Below, one piece after another: positions 1-8,257 of a stretch of 22,444 nt of DNA. Under the pieces are notes generated by a model. The model worked only from the letters and a program-made list of their open reading frames with translations, had not been told where the DNA came from and did no database searches. The stretch is taken from contig DFKY01000005.1 in assembly GCA_002374095.1 (NCBI GenBank), positions 1 to 22,444 of the forward strand, written 5' to 3'. The position numbers and the translations under genes are program-made. The stretch is from Lachnospiraceae bacterium UBA3633 (GTDB taxonomy: Bacteria > Bacillota > Clostridia > Lachnospirales > Lachnospiraceae). Each line of letters opens with the position of its first letter. Positions within the stretch are counted from its first letter, which is position 1.

Positions 1-43
<43 letters not shown>

Positions 44-49
44 ATAAAC

Positions 50-1654
50 TTATCCTACAACCTGTCCTAAGTGTAGCACATTTATTAGTAAAATCCAAGA
101 TACACCATAATAAGTTACAACTGCAATCAAGTCATTAAGCGTAGTAATAAGTGGTCCTGACGCTACAGCAGGATCCACCTTTATCTTCTTAAAAAACATA
201 GGTATAAGTGTACCAAGAGTTGAACTTATAATCATAGCCACAATAAGTGATATGCCTATGCAACCTGATATACTATACGCTTGACTCCATGGTCTATCTT
301 TTACAAAATGTATATACAGTCCAAGAAATACAAATGAAAGTGATGCAAGTATCAATCCATTGCAAAAACCGACTCTTACTTCTTTCCAGAAAAGATCTAC
401 TTTTTGCTTAAAAGTTAAATTTTCATCCATAAGAACTCTTATCGTGACAGCCAAACTTTGTGTGCCTACATTACCAGACATATCAAGAATCAAAGTCTGG
501 AAAGCCATGATGATAGGAAGACCAGCTATAACTCCTTCAAAAATTCCTACGACACTTGATACAAACATACCAAGGCCAAGAAGTATAAGAAGCCAAGGAA
601 GCCTTTTCTTTAGGCTTTCAATAAGTGGTTCTGACAAATCTTCCTCTGCAGTAAGACCTGCAAACTTTGCGTAGTCTTCGCCCATCTCTTCATCGACAAC
701 TTCTACAAGGTTTTGAGATGTGATAACACCCAAGATTCTATTATTATTATCAAGAACTGGTATAAGACCTTCACTATAATCTTTAAGTCTTTCTATACAA
801 TCATCTATATTTTCATGACCATACACATAAGGGAAAGATGTCATAATCAAGTCTTTTAGATGCATGGTCTTTTTTGCTATTATTAACTCTTTTAAATCTA
901 TCGCTCCCACGAAAGCATTATCTTTATCTTCTACAAATATAGTAGAGATATTATCATTTTCTTTTGCTTGTTTTACAAGTGCATCCATCGCTTCACTTAT
1001 CGTAAGGTCATCATTGATAATTATGCAATTTGTCGTCATCTTGCTACCAATCTCATCTTCATCAAATGATGCAACTACTTTGATATCTTTCCTTACGTCT
1101 GACTCCATCGAGTCTATAAGAAGTGTCCTTTTACCTTTTTCAAGCTCACGAAGTATATCAACCGCTGTATCTGGTTCAAGCTCTGATATGACATTTGATG
1201 CTTTTTTCAAGTCCATCTCATTGATATATATGCTTGCATCTTCTTTTGACACATACTCAAAAATAGCGCCAAGTGTTTCTTTATTAAGTATCCTATAGAG
1301 CTTCTGCCTTTCTGTCTTTTTTAAGAGCTTTAAAGCATCAGCTATATTATTATCATGGTAATCTTCAAGCTTACTGCGGATGACTTTTGGTGAAGAAATG
1401 CCCCTTATGATTTTCACTATTTCTTCTTCATAATTTGGAACTTCTATAGGCTCTTCTTTCACTTCTTCTGGGTCAATAAGCTTTTCCACTTCAAGAGTTT
1501 CTGGATCAAGAGTATCCACATCAATAGTGCTGTCTTTTATATCTTCTACAGCGATTTTTTCATCAATATTTTTTGATTCATTGTCATCATCAGAAACTTG
1601 ATTATTTACATTTTCATCAAGTATTTCAGTTAGGTTATCTTTTTCTTTCACCAT
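50..1654 (-). CDS. mgtE: Magnesium transporter MgtE
   Basis: 534-residue MgtE-family Mg2+ channel/transporter of the cytoplasmic membrane. The order is: a highly acidic N-terminal extension (about residues 1-75), a helical MgtE N domain (about 80-200), a CBS pair (about 205-320, ending in ILGVITSQNL), and a membrane domain of about five helices from residue 352. The signature GNVGTQS lies near 394-400. DPAVASGPLITTLND lies near 494-508, and its last Asp corresponds to the Mg2+-binding Asp of the pore in the family. In known members the N and CBS domains bind Mg2+ and close the pore when cytosolic Mg2+ is high. The start ATG has an AGGAGG five bases upstream. Typical MgtE proteins have about 450 residues, so the extra length is mostly the acidic N-terminus. 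The 88-base upstream gap is too short for an M-box riboswitch. The gene is the last protein gene of the long left-hand gene run. Confidence 0.95.
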   Translation of the reverse strand: MVKEKDNLTEILDENVNNQVSDDDNESKNIDEKIAVEDIKDSTIDVDTLDPETLEVEKLIDPEEVKEEPIEVPNYEEEIVKIIRGISSPKVIRSKLEDYHDNNIADALKLLKKTERQKLYRILNKETLGAIFEYVSKEDASIYINEMDLKKASNVISELEPDTAVDILRELEKGKRTLLIDSMESDVRKDIKVVASFDEDEIGSKMTTNCIIINDDLTISEAMDALVKQAKENDNISTIFVEDKDNAFVGAIDLKELIIAKKTMHLKDLIMTSFPYVYGHENIDDCIERLKDYSEGLIPVLDNNNRILGVITSQNLVEVVDEEMGEDYAKFAGLTAEEDLSEPLIESLKKRLPWLLILLGLGMFVSSVVGIFEGVIAGLPIIMAFQTLILDMSGNVGTQSLAVTIRVLMDENLTFKQKVDLFWKEVRVGFCNGLILASLSFVFLGLYIHFVKDRPWSQAYSISGCIGISLIVAMIISSTLGTLIPMFFKKIKVDPAVASGPLITTLNDLIAVVTYYGVSWILLINVLHLGQVVG

Positions 1655-1742
1655 AATGTCCTCCTGAAGTTAAAACTACCAAAAACTTTTGCCTATGTGC
1701 CATACATACAACAAAACTTTCAAGTCACTATCAACAATATAA

Positions 1743-2198
1743 TTAGTAATATTTTTTTAATAAGTCTACAGTAATTTTTAATGTATTTTTTACATAATTA
1801 GAACAATTTTCTTTTCTCTTTGGATCATCTCTATCAAGTCCATGCATAAGCACTCTACAACATGTGCCACCATTGACTTTCTTAAACTCATCATGGAGGT
1901 CTTTATTGATAGAAAAGCACTTATCATCTCTCGTCACATCAAAAGACTTTCTACCATACTTTGTGCCTATAATCATACTTGCTCCAGCAAGTGCACCACA
2001 TATACAGCCTCCTCCTCCAAGTCCCCACGGAAAACCTGATGACATAGCAAATGTCTTTTCATCAAGACCTAAATCAAGATATTTATTGAGTGTATACATA
2101 AGTGTCTCCGCACATGTAAATCCTTTATGAAAAAGTTCCATAGCATAATCTTCTGCTGCTTTTTCATCATATTTTTCTAAGTTTTCTAAAGTCAACAT
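1743..2198 (-). CDS. C_GCAxxG_C_C family putative redox protein
   Basis: 151-residue soluble protein with the cysteine pattern of the C_GCAxxG_C_C family. Cys29 lies in GFTCAETL, and Cys65 and Cys67 in the glycine-rich GGGGCICGALAG. Cys94, the Cys113-Cys114 pair and Cys132 follow. Family members are thought to be redox-active or metal-binding, sometimes next to oxidoreductases, but no reaction is established, so none is assigned. I chose the ATG at 2198: AAAGGA sits six bases upstream of it, whereas the in-frame TTG two codons earlier directly abuts that site. The gene lies 78 bases after galE and 88 bases before mgtE. Its leader carries a short GC-rich hairpin. Confidence 0.85.
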   Translation of the reverse strand: MLTLENLEKYDEKAAEDYAMELFHKGFTCAETLMYTLNKYLDLGLDEKTFAMSSGFPWGLGGGGCICGALAGASMIIGTKYGRKSFDVTRDDKCFSINKDLHDEFKKVNGGTCCRVLMHGLDRDDPKRKENCSNYVKNTLKITVDLLKKYY

Positions 2199-2210
2199 AT
2201 TCAATCCTTT

Positions 2211-2235
2211 CGGGCTCGTAGTACTCGCCCCTACG
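2211..2235. repeat. Short GC-rich palindromic element
   Basis: A GC-rich patch in an AT-rich gap between galE and the C_GCAxxG gene. On the minus strand it reads CGTAGGGGCGAGTACTACG followed by AGCCCG. Two alternative hairpins are possible: CGTAG/CTACG (arms 2217-2221 and 2231-2235) or GGGC/GCCC (arms 2212-2215 and 2227-2230). The GTAGGGGC...GCCCG layout resembles small dispersed palindromic repeats seen in many bacterial genomes. No second copy is visible in this window, so repeat status is inferred. It ends just upstream of the AAAGGA ribosome binding site of the next gene. Confidence 0.4.
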
Positions 2236-2276
2236 ATATTTATTAGTTCGATAAGCTTTGTCTATATAACCAAACA

Positions 2277-3290
2277 CTATTTATTATTGATTTCAAAATT
2301 ATAACTTGTACGGCACATATCTACTATATCATACTTTGCATCCCACCCAAGTTCTGTTTTTGCTTTTTTAGGATCACAGTATAATCTATCAACATCTCCA
2401 GCACGTCTTTCTACGATTTTATACTTTACTTTTCTTCCTGTCGCTTTCTCATAAGCCTTTACAAGGTCAAGTACTGATGTGCCTTTGCCTGTACCAAGAT
2501 TATATATAAAAGTATTTTTCTTTTTATTTTTATAGCACTTAAGTGCTGCCACGTGTCCAAGAGCAAGATCAACCACATGTATATAGTCTCTAACCCCTGT
2601 GCCATCTTTTGTCTTATAATCATCACCATATACTTTGAGATAAGGTAACTTTCCTGTAGCAACTTTTGCTATATAAGGCATTAGATTATTGGGGGTGCCA
2701 TTGGGGTCTTCGCCTATAAGCCCCGAATCATGTGCTCCAACTGGATTAAAATAACGAAGTAATACAACTTTAAATTTCTTATCGGCATTTGCCTTATCCA
2801 CAAGTATCTTTTCGATCATTGCCTTTGTCTCACCATAAGGACTTGTTATGTCATTAAGCTTCAATGCATCACTGTCTTCTTTTATAGGAGACTTTGCGTT
2901 TTTACCATAGACAGTTGCTGATGAAGAAAACATAATATTATGTACATTGTACTTGTCCATGAGTTCTATAATTGTAAGAGCGGAATCAATATTGTTTCTA
3001 TAATATGCTATGGGCTTTTTCACTGACTCTCCCACAGCTTTATAGCCTTGAAACATAATCACAGCATCTAACTTCTCTTTTGCAAAAACTTTCTCAAGTC
3101 TCTTTTTGTCTGTGCAATCAATTTTATAAAAAGGCACTGGCCTTTTCAAAATCTTCTCAACATTTTTAATTGATTTTAATTTTGCATTGTAAAGATTATC
3201 AACAGCGACTACTGTATGACCGCTTTTGTAAAGTTCTACTATTGTGTGGCTACCTATATATCCTGCACCACCAGCAACTAATATTTTCAA
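2277..3290 (-). CDS. galE: UDP-glucose 4-epimerase
   Basis: 337-residue extended short-chain dehydrogenase that interconverts UDP-glucose and UDP-galactose with tightly bound NAD+ in the cytosol (Leloir pathway and sugar-nucleotide supply). It begins with the Rossmann motif GGAGYIGSH. SSSATVYG contains the active-site Ser124, and PYGETKA gives the catalytic Tyr152-xxx-Lys156. RYFNPVGAH and the C-terminal GDVDRLYCDP segment are typical of bacterial GalE, and the length is normal. The start is a TTG at 3288-3290, supported by AAAGGAG six bases upstream; no ATG fits better. It follows serS by 16 bases and is probably co-transcribed. No other gal gene is adjacent, so a role in cell-surface polysaccharide precursors is at least as likely as galactose catabolism. 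Confidence 0.95.
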   Translation of the reverse strand: MKILVAGGAGYIGSHTIVELYKSGHTVVAVDNLYNAKLKSIKNVEKILKRPVPFYKIDCTDKKRLEKVFAKEKLDAVIMFQGYKAVGESVKKPIAYYRNNIDSALTIIELMDKYNVHNIMFSSSATVYGKNAKSPIKEDSDALKLNDITSPYGETKAMIEKILVDKANADKKFKVVLLRYFNPVGAHDSGLIGEDPNGTPNNLMPYIAKVATGKLPYLKVYGDDYKTKDGTGVRDYIHVVDLALGHVAALKCYKNKKKNTFIYNLGTGKGTSVLDLVKAYEKATGRKVKYKIVERRAGDVDRLYCDPKKAKTELGWDAKYDIVDMCRTSYNFEINNK

Positions 3291-3296
3291 AGTACA

Positions 3297-3303
3297 CTCC
3301 TTT
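3297..3303 (-). promoter_or_regulatory. Ribosome binding site fixing the galE TTG start
   Basis: AAAGGAG on the minus strand, six bases upstream of a TTG codon. It lies in the 16-base gap after serS and supports the non-ATG initiation of galE. Confidence 0.75.
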
Positions 3304-3306
3304 CGG

Positions 3307-4617
3307 CTATTTCTTTTTTACTGTGATAGAATTGTAACGAGGGATAAGCTTTTCTTTACCACCCATATACACGCGAAGTGGCTCTGGAATACTCACTGTG
3401 CCATCCGCATTTAAATTATTTTCAAGATATGCGATAAGCATACGAGGTGGTGCTACACAAGTATTATTTAAAGTGTGAGCAAAGTAATTACCTTTTTCAC
3501 CCTTTATCCTTATCTTAAGTCTTCTTGCTTGAGCATCAGTAAGATTAGAACATGACCCAACTTCAAAGTACTTTTTTTGTCGTGGGCTCCATGCCTCTAC
3601 ATCACATGATTTTGTCTTAAGATCTGCAAGATCCCCAGAGCAACACTCAAGTTGACGAACAGGTATGTCAAGTGATCTAAAAAAGTCCACAGTATTTTTC
3701 CACAATATATTATACCATTTCATTGAATCTTCTGGCTCGCACACAACTATCATCTCTTGCTTTTCAAATTGATGTATACGATATACGCCTCTCTCTTCTA
3801 TACCATGTGATCCTTTTTCTTTTCTAAAACAAGGAGAAAAAGATGTCATAGTTATAGGAAGCTTTTCTTTTTCTATATGCTGATCCTTAAACTTTCCTAT
3901 CATAGAATGTTCACTTGTACCTATAAGATAGAGATCTTCTCCCTCTATTTTATACATCATCGCTTCCATCTCTGGGAAAGACATAACCCCTGTCACGACA
4001 TCTGCATGAATCATATAAGGTGGTATCGCATAGGTAAATCCTCTATCAATCATAAAATCTCTTGCATATGAAAGTATAGCAGAATGAAGTCTCGCTATAT
4101 CGCCTAGTAAATAATAAAATCCACTTCCTGCAACTCTACCGGCAGCATCCATGTCTATCCCATCAAAACTCTCCATGATGTCCGTATGATATGGAACTTC
4201 AAAATCAGGAACCTTTGGTTCACCAAATCTCTCCACTTCCACATTTTCACTATCATCCTTTCCTATAGGGACAGATGGATCAATCATATTGGGGATATTC
4301 ATGAGGACTTTTATAAGTTTTTCTTCTACCTCATTTTCTTTCACTTCAAGTTTTGAAAGTTCTTCGCCTTCAGCCTTAACTTGAAGCTTAATTTTTTCTG
4401 CCGCTTCTTTATCACCTTTTGCCATCAAGCTCCCTATCTCTTTAGATAGCTTATTTCTATTTTCACGAAGTTTGTCGCCTTTCATCTGATATTCTCTTTT
4501 TTCATCATAGATAGCACAAACTTCATCGACTAATGGCAGCTTTTCATCCTGAAATTTTTTCTTGATGTTTTCTTTTACTAGATCCCTATTGTCATATACA
4601 AATTTAATATCTAACAT
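3307..4617 (-). CDS. serS: Seryl-tRNA synthetase
   Basis: 436-residue class II aminoacyl-tRNA synthetase that charges tRNA-Ser. An N-terminal long coiled-coil arm (about residues 30-110, rich in Lys/Glu) is followed by the catalytic core. The core has the TSE motif in LIGTSEHSM, motif 2 with the ATP-binding arginine in CFRKEKGSHGIEERG, and motif 3 as PPRMLIAYLENN. Instead of the common RSEAG..DTRG the protein has RKEKG..EERG, and it has CCSGDLADLKTKSCDVEAW. This form matches what I know of Lachnospiraceae SerRS and is a useful taxonomic clue. The ATG lies two bases after the upstream kinase-like gene stop, and its AGAGG site is inside that gene, so translation is likely coupled. With no leader there is no room for a T-box. 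Confidence 0.95.
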   Translation of the reverse strand: MLDIKFVYDNRDLVKENIKKKFQDEKLPLVDEVCAIYDEKREYQMKGDKLRENRNKLSKEIGSLMAKGDKEAAEKIKLQVKAEGEELSKLEVKENEVEEKLIKVLMNIPNMIDPSVPIGKDDSENVEVERFGEPKVPDFEVPYHTDIMESFDGIDMDAAGRVAGSGFYYLLGDIARLHSAILSYARDFMIDRGFTYAIPPYMIHADVVTGVMSFPEMEAMMYKIEGEDLYLIGTSEHSMIGKFKDQHIEKEKLPITMTSFSPCFRKEKGSHGIEERGVYRIHQFEKQEMIVVCEPEDSMKWYNILWKNTVDFFRSLDIPVRQLECCSGDLADLKTKSCDVEAWSPRQKKYFEVGSCSNLTDAQARRLKIRIKGEKGNYFAHTLNNTCVAPPRMLIAYLENNLNADGTVSIPEPLRVYMGGKEKLIPRYNSITVKKK

Positions 4618-4619
4618 AT

Positions 4620-5486
4620 CTATACCTCTTTTCCTTCATTATTTTTTTGTTTTTCCAATATTTTCTTTCTCATAACTTCTATATTATCATGAAGTATTGG
4701 TTCAAAAAATATCCCAAGCTCTTTTCTTATCTTTCGATCTCTCGAATATCGAAGTGAATTATTGACGATTGATGTGGCTGCCGAAAGTGAATCTACTAAA
4801 TTAAACCCATTTGTCGAGGCCTCAAAAAATACCGCATCAAAAACATCCCCTACTCCATATCTATCTTCAACCTTTTCAGAGTAATTGCAAGTCGTCTGTC
4901 TTTTGCCGTGATCGCCATCAAAAACATCAAGTAGTGTAAGAACTGCATTATAAAGCTCTATCCCCGTAATTATCGTTATCTGATTTTTCTTAAATCGCAG
5001 TTTCTCAAGAAGTGGGAAAAGGCTTTCTATAATTTTTCTTGAAAGTGTATCAACTTTTTCTTTATTATCATTTTCGTATTTAATGATATTATACTTTTTT
5101 ACATTATCCTCATACGACATATTGGTTAGCATCATTGCTTCAGTAAAATTTGGAGTCATAATATCAGATATTTCTATAAGCTTTTTATAGTTTTCAATGT
5201 GAGCCAACGTAATACCATCATATAGAACTCCATTATCAGCAAATGATGGATCACAGAGATATAAAACTCTTGGGTTATCAAGTTTTGCATCTGCAATCAT
5301 CTCGCGGTACTCAATCATCTTATCGCTATTTTCTATGTAACTTGATATAAATGCATCATACTTTTCGTTTTCGTCAATCCCGATATAAGCTCTATCCCCA
5401 AAAGCAGAAAGTATAGAGACGCTATTTAAGTATGACATTCTATTATATTTTTTCATATCGTTAATTAACGCAATTTTTCTATTCAT
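4620..5486 (-). CDS. Divergent PdxK/PfkB-superfamily kinase-like protein
   Basis: 288 residues from the second of two tandem ATG codons, six bases after GGAG; the first ATG is only three bases from it. The gene overlaps the end of rpe by 8 bases. The motif order is that of pyridoxal/pyridoxamine kinases in the ribokinase superfamily. There is an N-terminal IALINDMKKYNRMSYL (residues 5-20), ILSAFG, DPSFADNG (79-86), TPNFTEA (111-117) and GVGDVFDA (211-218), which keeps the catalytic Asp of the usual GTGD. However, only about 50 residues separate ILSAFG from the DP motif, against roughly 80 in E. coli PdxY. The expected SNHTG-like and GYLGS-like substrate segments are not recognisable. The stretch after TPN-TEA is instead enlarged and highly charged. 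It may be an active kinase of altered specificity, or a relaxed paralogue. Fold assignment is fairly secure; the substrate is unknown. Confidence 0.65.
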   Translation of the reverse strand: MNRKIALINDMKKYNRMSYLNSVSILSAFGDRAYIGIDENEKYDAFISSYIENSDKMIEYREMIADAKLDNPRVLYLCDPSFADNGVLYDGITLAHIENYKKLIEISDIMTPNFTEAMMLTNMSYEDNVKKYNIIKYENDNKEKVDTLSRKIIESLFPLLEKLRFKKNQITIITGIELYNAVLTLLDVFDGDHGKRQTTCNYSEKVEDRYGVGDVFDAVFFEASTNGFNLVDSLSAATSIVNNSLRYSRDRKIRKELGIFFEPILHDNIEVMRKKILEKQKNNEGKEV

Positions 5487-6150
5487 CATACTCTCCAATA
5501 ATTTTACAAAATTCTTTGATATTTGATGATATATCTCCTCTAAAAACTGCTGACCCAGCAACAGCATAGTCAACCCCTCTATCATATACCTTTTTTACAT
5601 TTGAAAGGTCAACTCCACCATCTATCTCAAGAATAAAATTATAATTATTATCTTTTCTCTTTTTATCAAGATATTCAAGCTTTTGCAAAGAATCTTCTAT
5701 GAATTTTTGTCCCCCAAATCCCGGATGGACACTCATCACAAGTACGAGATCTGCATATTCAAGATATTCATCAAGACATCTTACATCAGTCTCTGGATTT
5801 ATTGATATACCAGCTTTCATCTCTGCATTTTTAATATCTTTTAACACACTCTTTACATCCGTGGTTGCTTCTTCATGAATAGTAAGTATATCGGCTCCAG
5901 CTTTTTTAAAAGCTTCTATATATCTTTCTGGTTTCTCTATCATAAGATGTGTATCAAATATAAAATCATCTCCCATATGTTTGTTGATACTTTCTATGAC
6001 TGGTACACCTATACTCAAATTTGGCACAAACATTCCATCCATCACGTCAAGATGAATAATGCTGATCCCATTATCTTTAAGCACTTTCAAATCATCTTTT
6101 AAATTATAAAAATTTGCAGAGAGTAATGATGGAACTAAATACTTTTTCAT
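5479..6150 (-). CDS. rpe: Ribulose-phosphate 3-epimerase
   Basis: 223-residue TIM-barrel enzyme interconverting ribulose 5-phosphate and xylulose 5-phosphate in the pentose phosphate pathway. Visible family elements are PSLLSANF (residues 7-14), HLDVMDGMFVPN with metal ligands His33 and Asp35, FDTHLMI with His68, MSVHPGFGGQKF (139-150), the catalytic Asp177 in LEIDGGV, and AVAGSAVF near the phosphate site. Length is normal. The ATG has AAGGA five bases upstream. It starts 10 bases after the prkC stop and its last codons overlap the kinase-like gene. In many Firmicutes rsgA stands between prkC and rpe; here it is absent. Confidence 0.96.
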   Translation of the reverse strand: MKKYLVPSLLSANFYNLKDDLKVLKDNGISIIHLDVMDGMFVPNLSIGVPVIESINKHMGDDFIFDTHLMIEKPERYIEAFKKAGADILTIHEEATTDVKSVLKDIKNAEMKAGISINPETDVRCLDEYLEYADLVLVMSVHPGFGGQKFIEDSLQKLEYLDKKRKDNNYNFILEIDGGVDLSNVKKVYDRGVDYAVAGSAVFRGDISSNIKEFCKIIGEYDE

Positions 6151-6160
6151 AATTATCCTT

Positions 6161-8257
6161 CTATGGTTTAAATGTTATAGTCTTTGTATAGAGCACTATA
6201 TCCTTTTCTACATCCACAACTTGTACTTCACCAGTGGTCACATTCATCTCACCTTCAATGTCTTTAAATATAAGTGGCACAACTGCATCTACTTTGTATT
6301 CTCTTGGCTCTATTAGTTCATTATACACTATGCCATCTTCTGTCTCTTGCATAAGTCTTACTTGCAAGATAAGTGTAGCACTTTCATTGCCAGAATTTGG
6401 TTCGCTTTCTGTCACTATACGATATGAGTCACTAAGCTCACTGTGCCACTTTTCACTCGAATTGCCTGCATACTCTATGCCATCAGGACCACAACTAAGT
6501 ATAAGATCCACCACAGTACCCATGCTAACTTCTGAACCTGATTGTATAGATTGGAAGATAACATAATTTTCTGGTATAACCGGATCTCTTACAAAAGTAA
6601 TGTTGCCAAGTAATAATTCATTGGCTTCAAGTAGTTCTCTTACTTCAGCTATCGATCTATTGATTAGACTTGGCATAAGTCTTATGGAAGCATCAAGTCC
6701 TTTACTTACTGTAAAGATAAGATCTCCTGCCTCTTTTGAATTATTTTTATTTGCTTTTATTATGTACCCACGTGGTATACTATTATCAAAGACTTCTTCT
6801 ATTTCGTAGTCAAGGTCTCTCTCAATAAGAAGTTCTTGCATGTCAACCCACTTTGTATTATTGAGTTCATCAAGATTACTAAAGTTAAGGACTTCACTAC
6901 CTCTTGACACTATCAGATCTACTGTCTTATCAGTGAGATAATTATCTTTCACAACTTTTATAATTCTGCCATGTTCATATTTATCGCTAAACTCTTCTGC
7001 AACTACATTAAACTTGATGCCATATTCACTTACAAGATTTTCTGCAAGTTCAACGTTTAAGCCTTCAAGCGACTTTACAATTTCAGTCATTGTGATGCTT
7101 TCTGTTCCTACAAGTACACTCTCTCTTTCCATAGGTTTTCTCGTATCAAGCGCTATAAAAACCATTATCACTATAAGAAATGCTATGCCAATAACTGTCA
7201 TTATTATTGCCTTTCTAAATGCATTGCGGCGCCTAAACGGGCTATTGGATACGTATCTCTCTATAAATTCTCTTTGCTCTTTAGTTAGACTTTTTTCTCC
7301 ACCATATGTTGATTTATCAGTAAATTTCTCTGATACAGCCTTTATGACTTGCATATCTTCATCTGTAATTATGACTGTCTTACCTTCTTCATCATCATAT
7401 ACATTGTCCTTTATATATGTACCATCTTTATCAGTTAGAGCCATCTCAAGATCACTTATCATCTCATCCATAGTCTGATATCTTTCTCTCGGTACCATTC
7501 TTGTAGCTTTAAGTATTATTTTCTCAAGACTCTTATAGATATCTTTATTTTTAGTACTTGGATTGTCGATATTGCTTCTTAAGTGTGCAACGATAATCTC
7601 AAGTGGAGTATTGCCCTCAAAAGGCATCTCTCCTGTTATCATTTCATACATAGTGCATCCAAATGAATATATATCAGACCTATAATCCACTTTGACATTT
7701 CGTACTTGCTCTGGACTTATATAGTGAACCGTACCTATGACAGATATACTTCTCGTAGTACTTGATACAGCTCTCGCTATACCAAAGTCTGTAACCTTAG
7801 CCACACCATCAGGTGAAATTATTATATTTTGAGGTTTTATATCTCTATGTATGATGCCATTTTGATGAGCTGCCCTTATGCCTCGAGCTACCTGTAGAGA
7901 AATGTCGACTGTCTCTTCATTAGATAATCTTCCTTTGTCTGCGATATACTTATTGAGTGTGATTCCTTCAGCATAATCAAGCACCATATAATGCATGCTG
8001 CCTTCATCAACTACATCATATGCGCTCACGACATTTTTATGTCTTATGCCTTTAGACGCAAGTGCTTCACTCTGGAATTTTTTTACAAACTCATCATCAA
8101 AAGCAAGCTCTTCTTTAAGCATCTTTATAGCAACCACTCGCCTTTCTCTAGTGTCATAAGCTTTATAAATATAGCTCATGCCTCCTACGCCAATCTGTTC
8201 GATTATATCATATCTTCCAGAAAGTCTATTTTTTTTCGAATCATTCATTGCTTTCAT
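6161..8257 (-). CDS. prkC: PASTA-domain Ser/Thr protein kinase (PrkC/Stk type)
   Basis: 698-residue Hanks-type receptor kinase of the cytoplasmic membrane; in related bacteria it senses muropeptides or lipid II and controls growth and wall metabolism. The cytosolic kinase has a glycine loop GVGGMS (23-28), Lys45, HRDIKPQN (137-144) with catalytic Asp139, DFG (157-159) and GTVHYISPEQ. A juxtamembrane linker of about 70 residues leads to one transmembrane helix (about 350-371). Outside are three divergent PASTA units (about 385-460, 461-527, 528-593), then a roughly 95-residue beta-rich tail. The start ATG lies inside the 3' end of stp (17-base overlap) and has GAGG nine bases upstream; a second in-frame ATG at 8248 has no such site. 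It forms a kinase/phosphatase pair with stp. Confidence 0.95.
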   Translation of the reverse strand: MKAMNDSKKNRLSGRYDIIEQIGVGGMSYIYKAYDTRERRVVAIKMLKEELAFDDEFVKKFQSEALASKGIRHKNVVSAYDVVDEGSMHYMVLDYAEGITLNKYIADKGRLSNEETVDISLQVARGIRAAHQNGIIHRDIKPQNIIISPDGVAKVTDFGIARAVSSTTRSISVIGTVHYISPEQVRNVKVDYRSDIYSFGCTMYEMITGEMPFEGNTPLEIIVAHLRSNIDNPSTKNKDIYKSLEKIILKATRMVPRERYQTMDEMISDLEMALTDKDGTYIKDNVYDDEEGKTVIITDEDMQVIKAVSEKFTDKSTYGGEKSLTKEQREFIERYVSNSPFRRRNAFRKAIIMTVIGIAFLIVIMVFIALDTRKPMERESVLVGTESITMTEIVKSLEGLNVELAENLVSEYGIKFNVVAEEFSDKYEHGRIIKVVKDNYLTDKTVDLIVSRGSEVLNFSNLDELNNTKWVDMQELLIERDLDYEIEEVFDNSIPRGYIIKANKNNSKEAGDLIFTVSKGLDASIRLMPSLINRSIAEVRELLEANELLLGNITFVRDPVIPENYVIFQSIQSGSEVSMGTVVDLILSCGPDGIEYAGNSSEKWHSELSDSYRIVTESEPNSGNESATLILQVRLMQETEDGIVYNELIEPREYKVDAVVPLIFKDIEGEMNVTTGEVQVVDVEKDIVLYTKTITFKP

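Noticed and set aside
1655..1742. Possible M-box Mg2+ riboswitch before mgtE
   Set aside because: The gap is 88 bases, far shorter than an M-box, and no matching stem pattern is visible.
4618..4619. Possible T-box before serS
   Set aside because: Only two bases separate serS from the upstream gene, so no leader exists.
5485..5585. Longer start for the PdxK-like gene reaching back into rpe
   Set aside because: The added residues are an out-of-frame reading of the rpe 3' end; the ATG after GGAGAG gives the normal family N-terminus.
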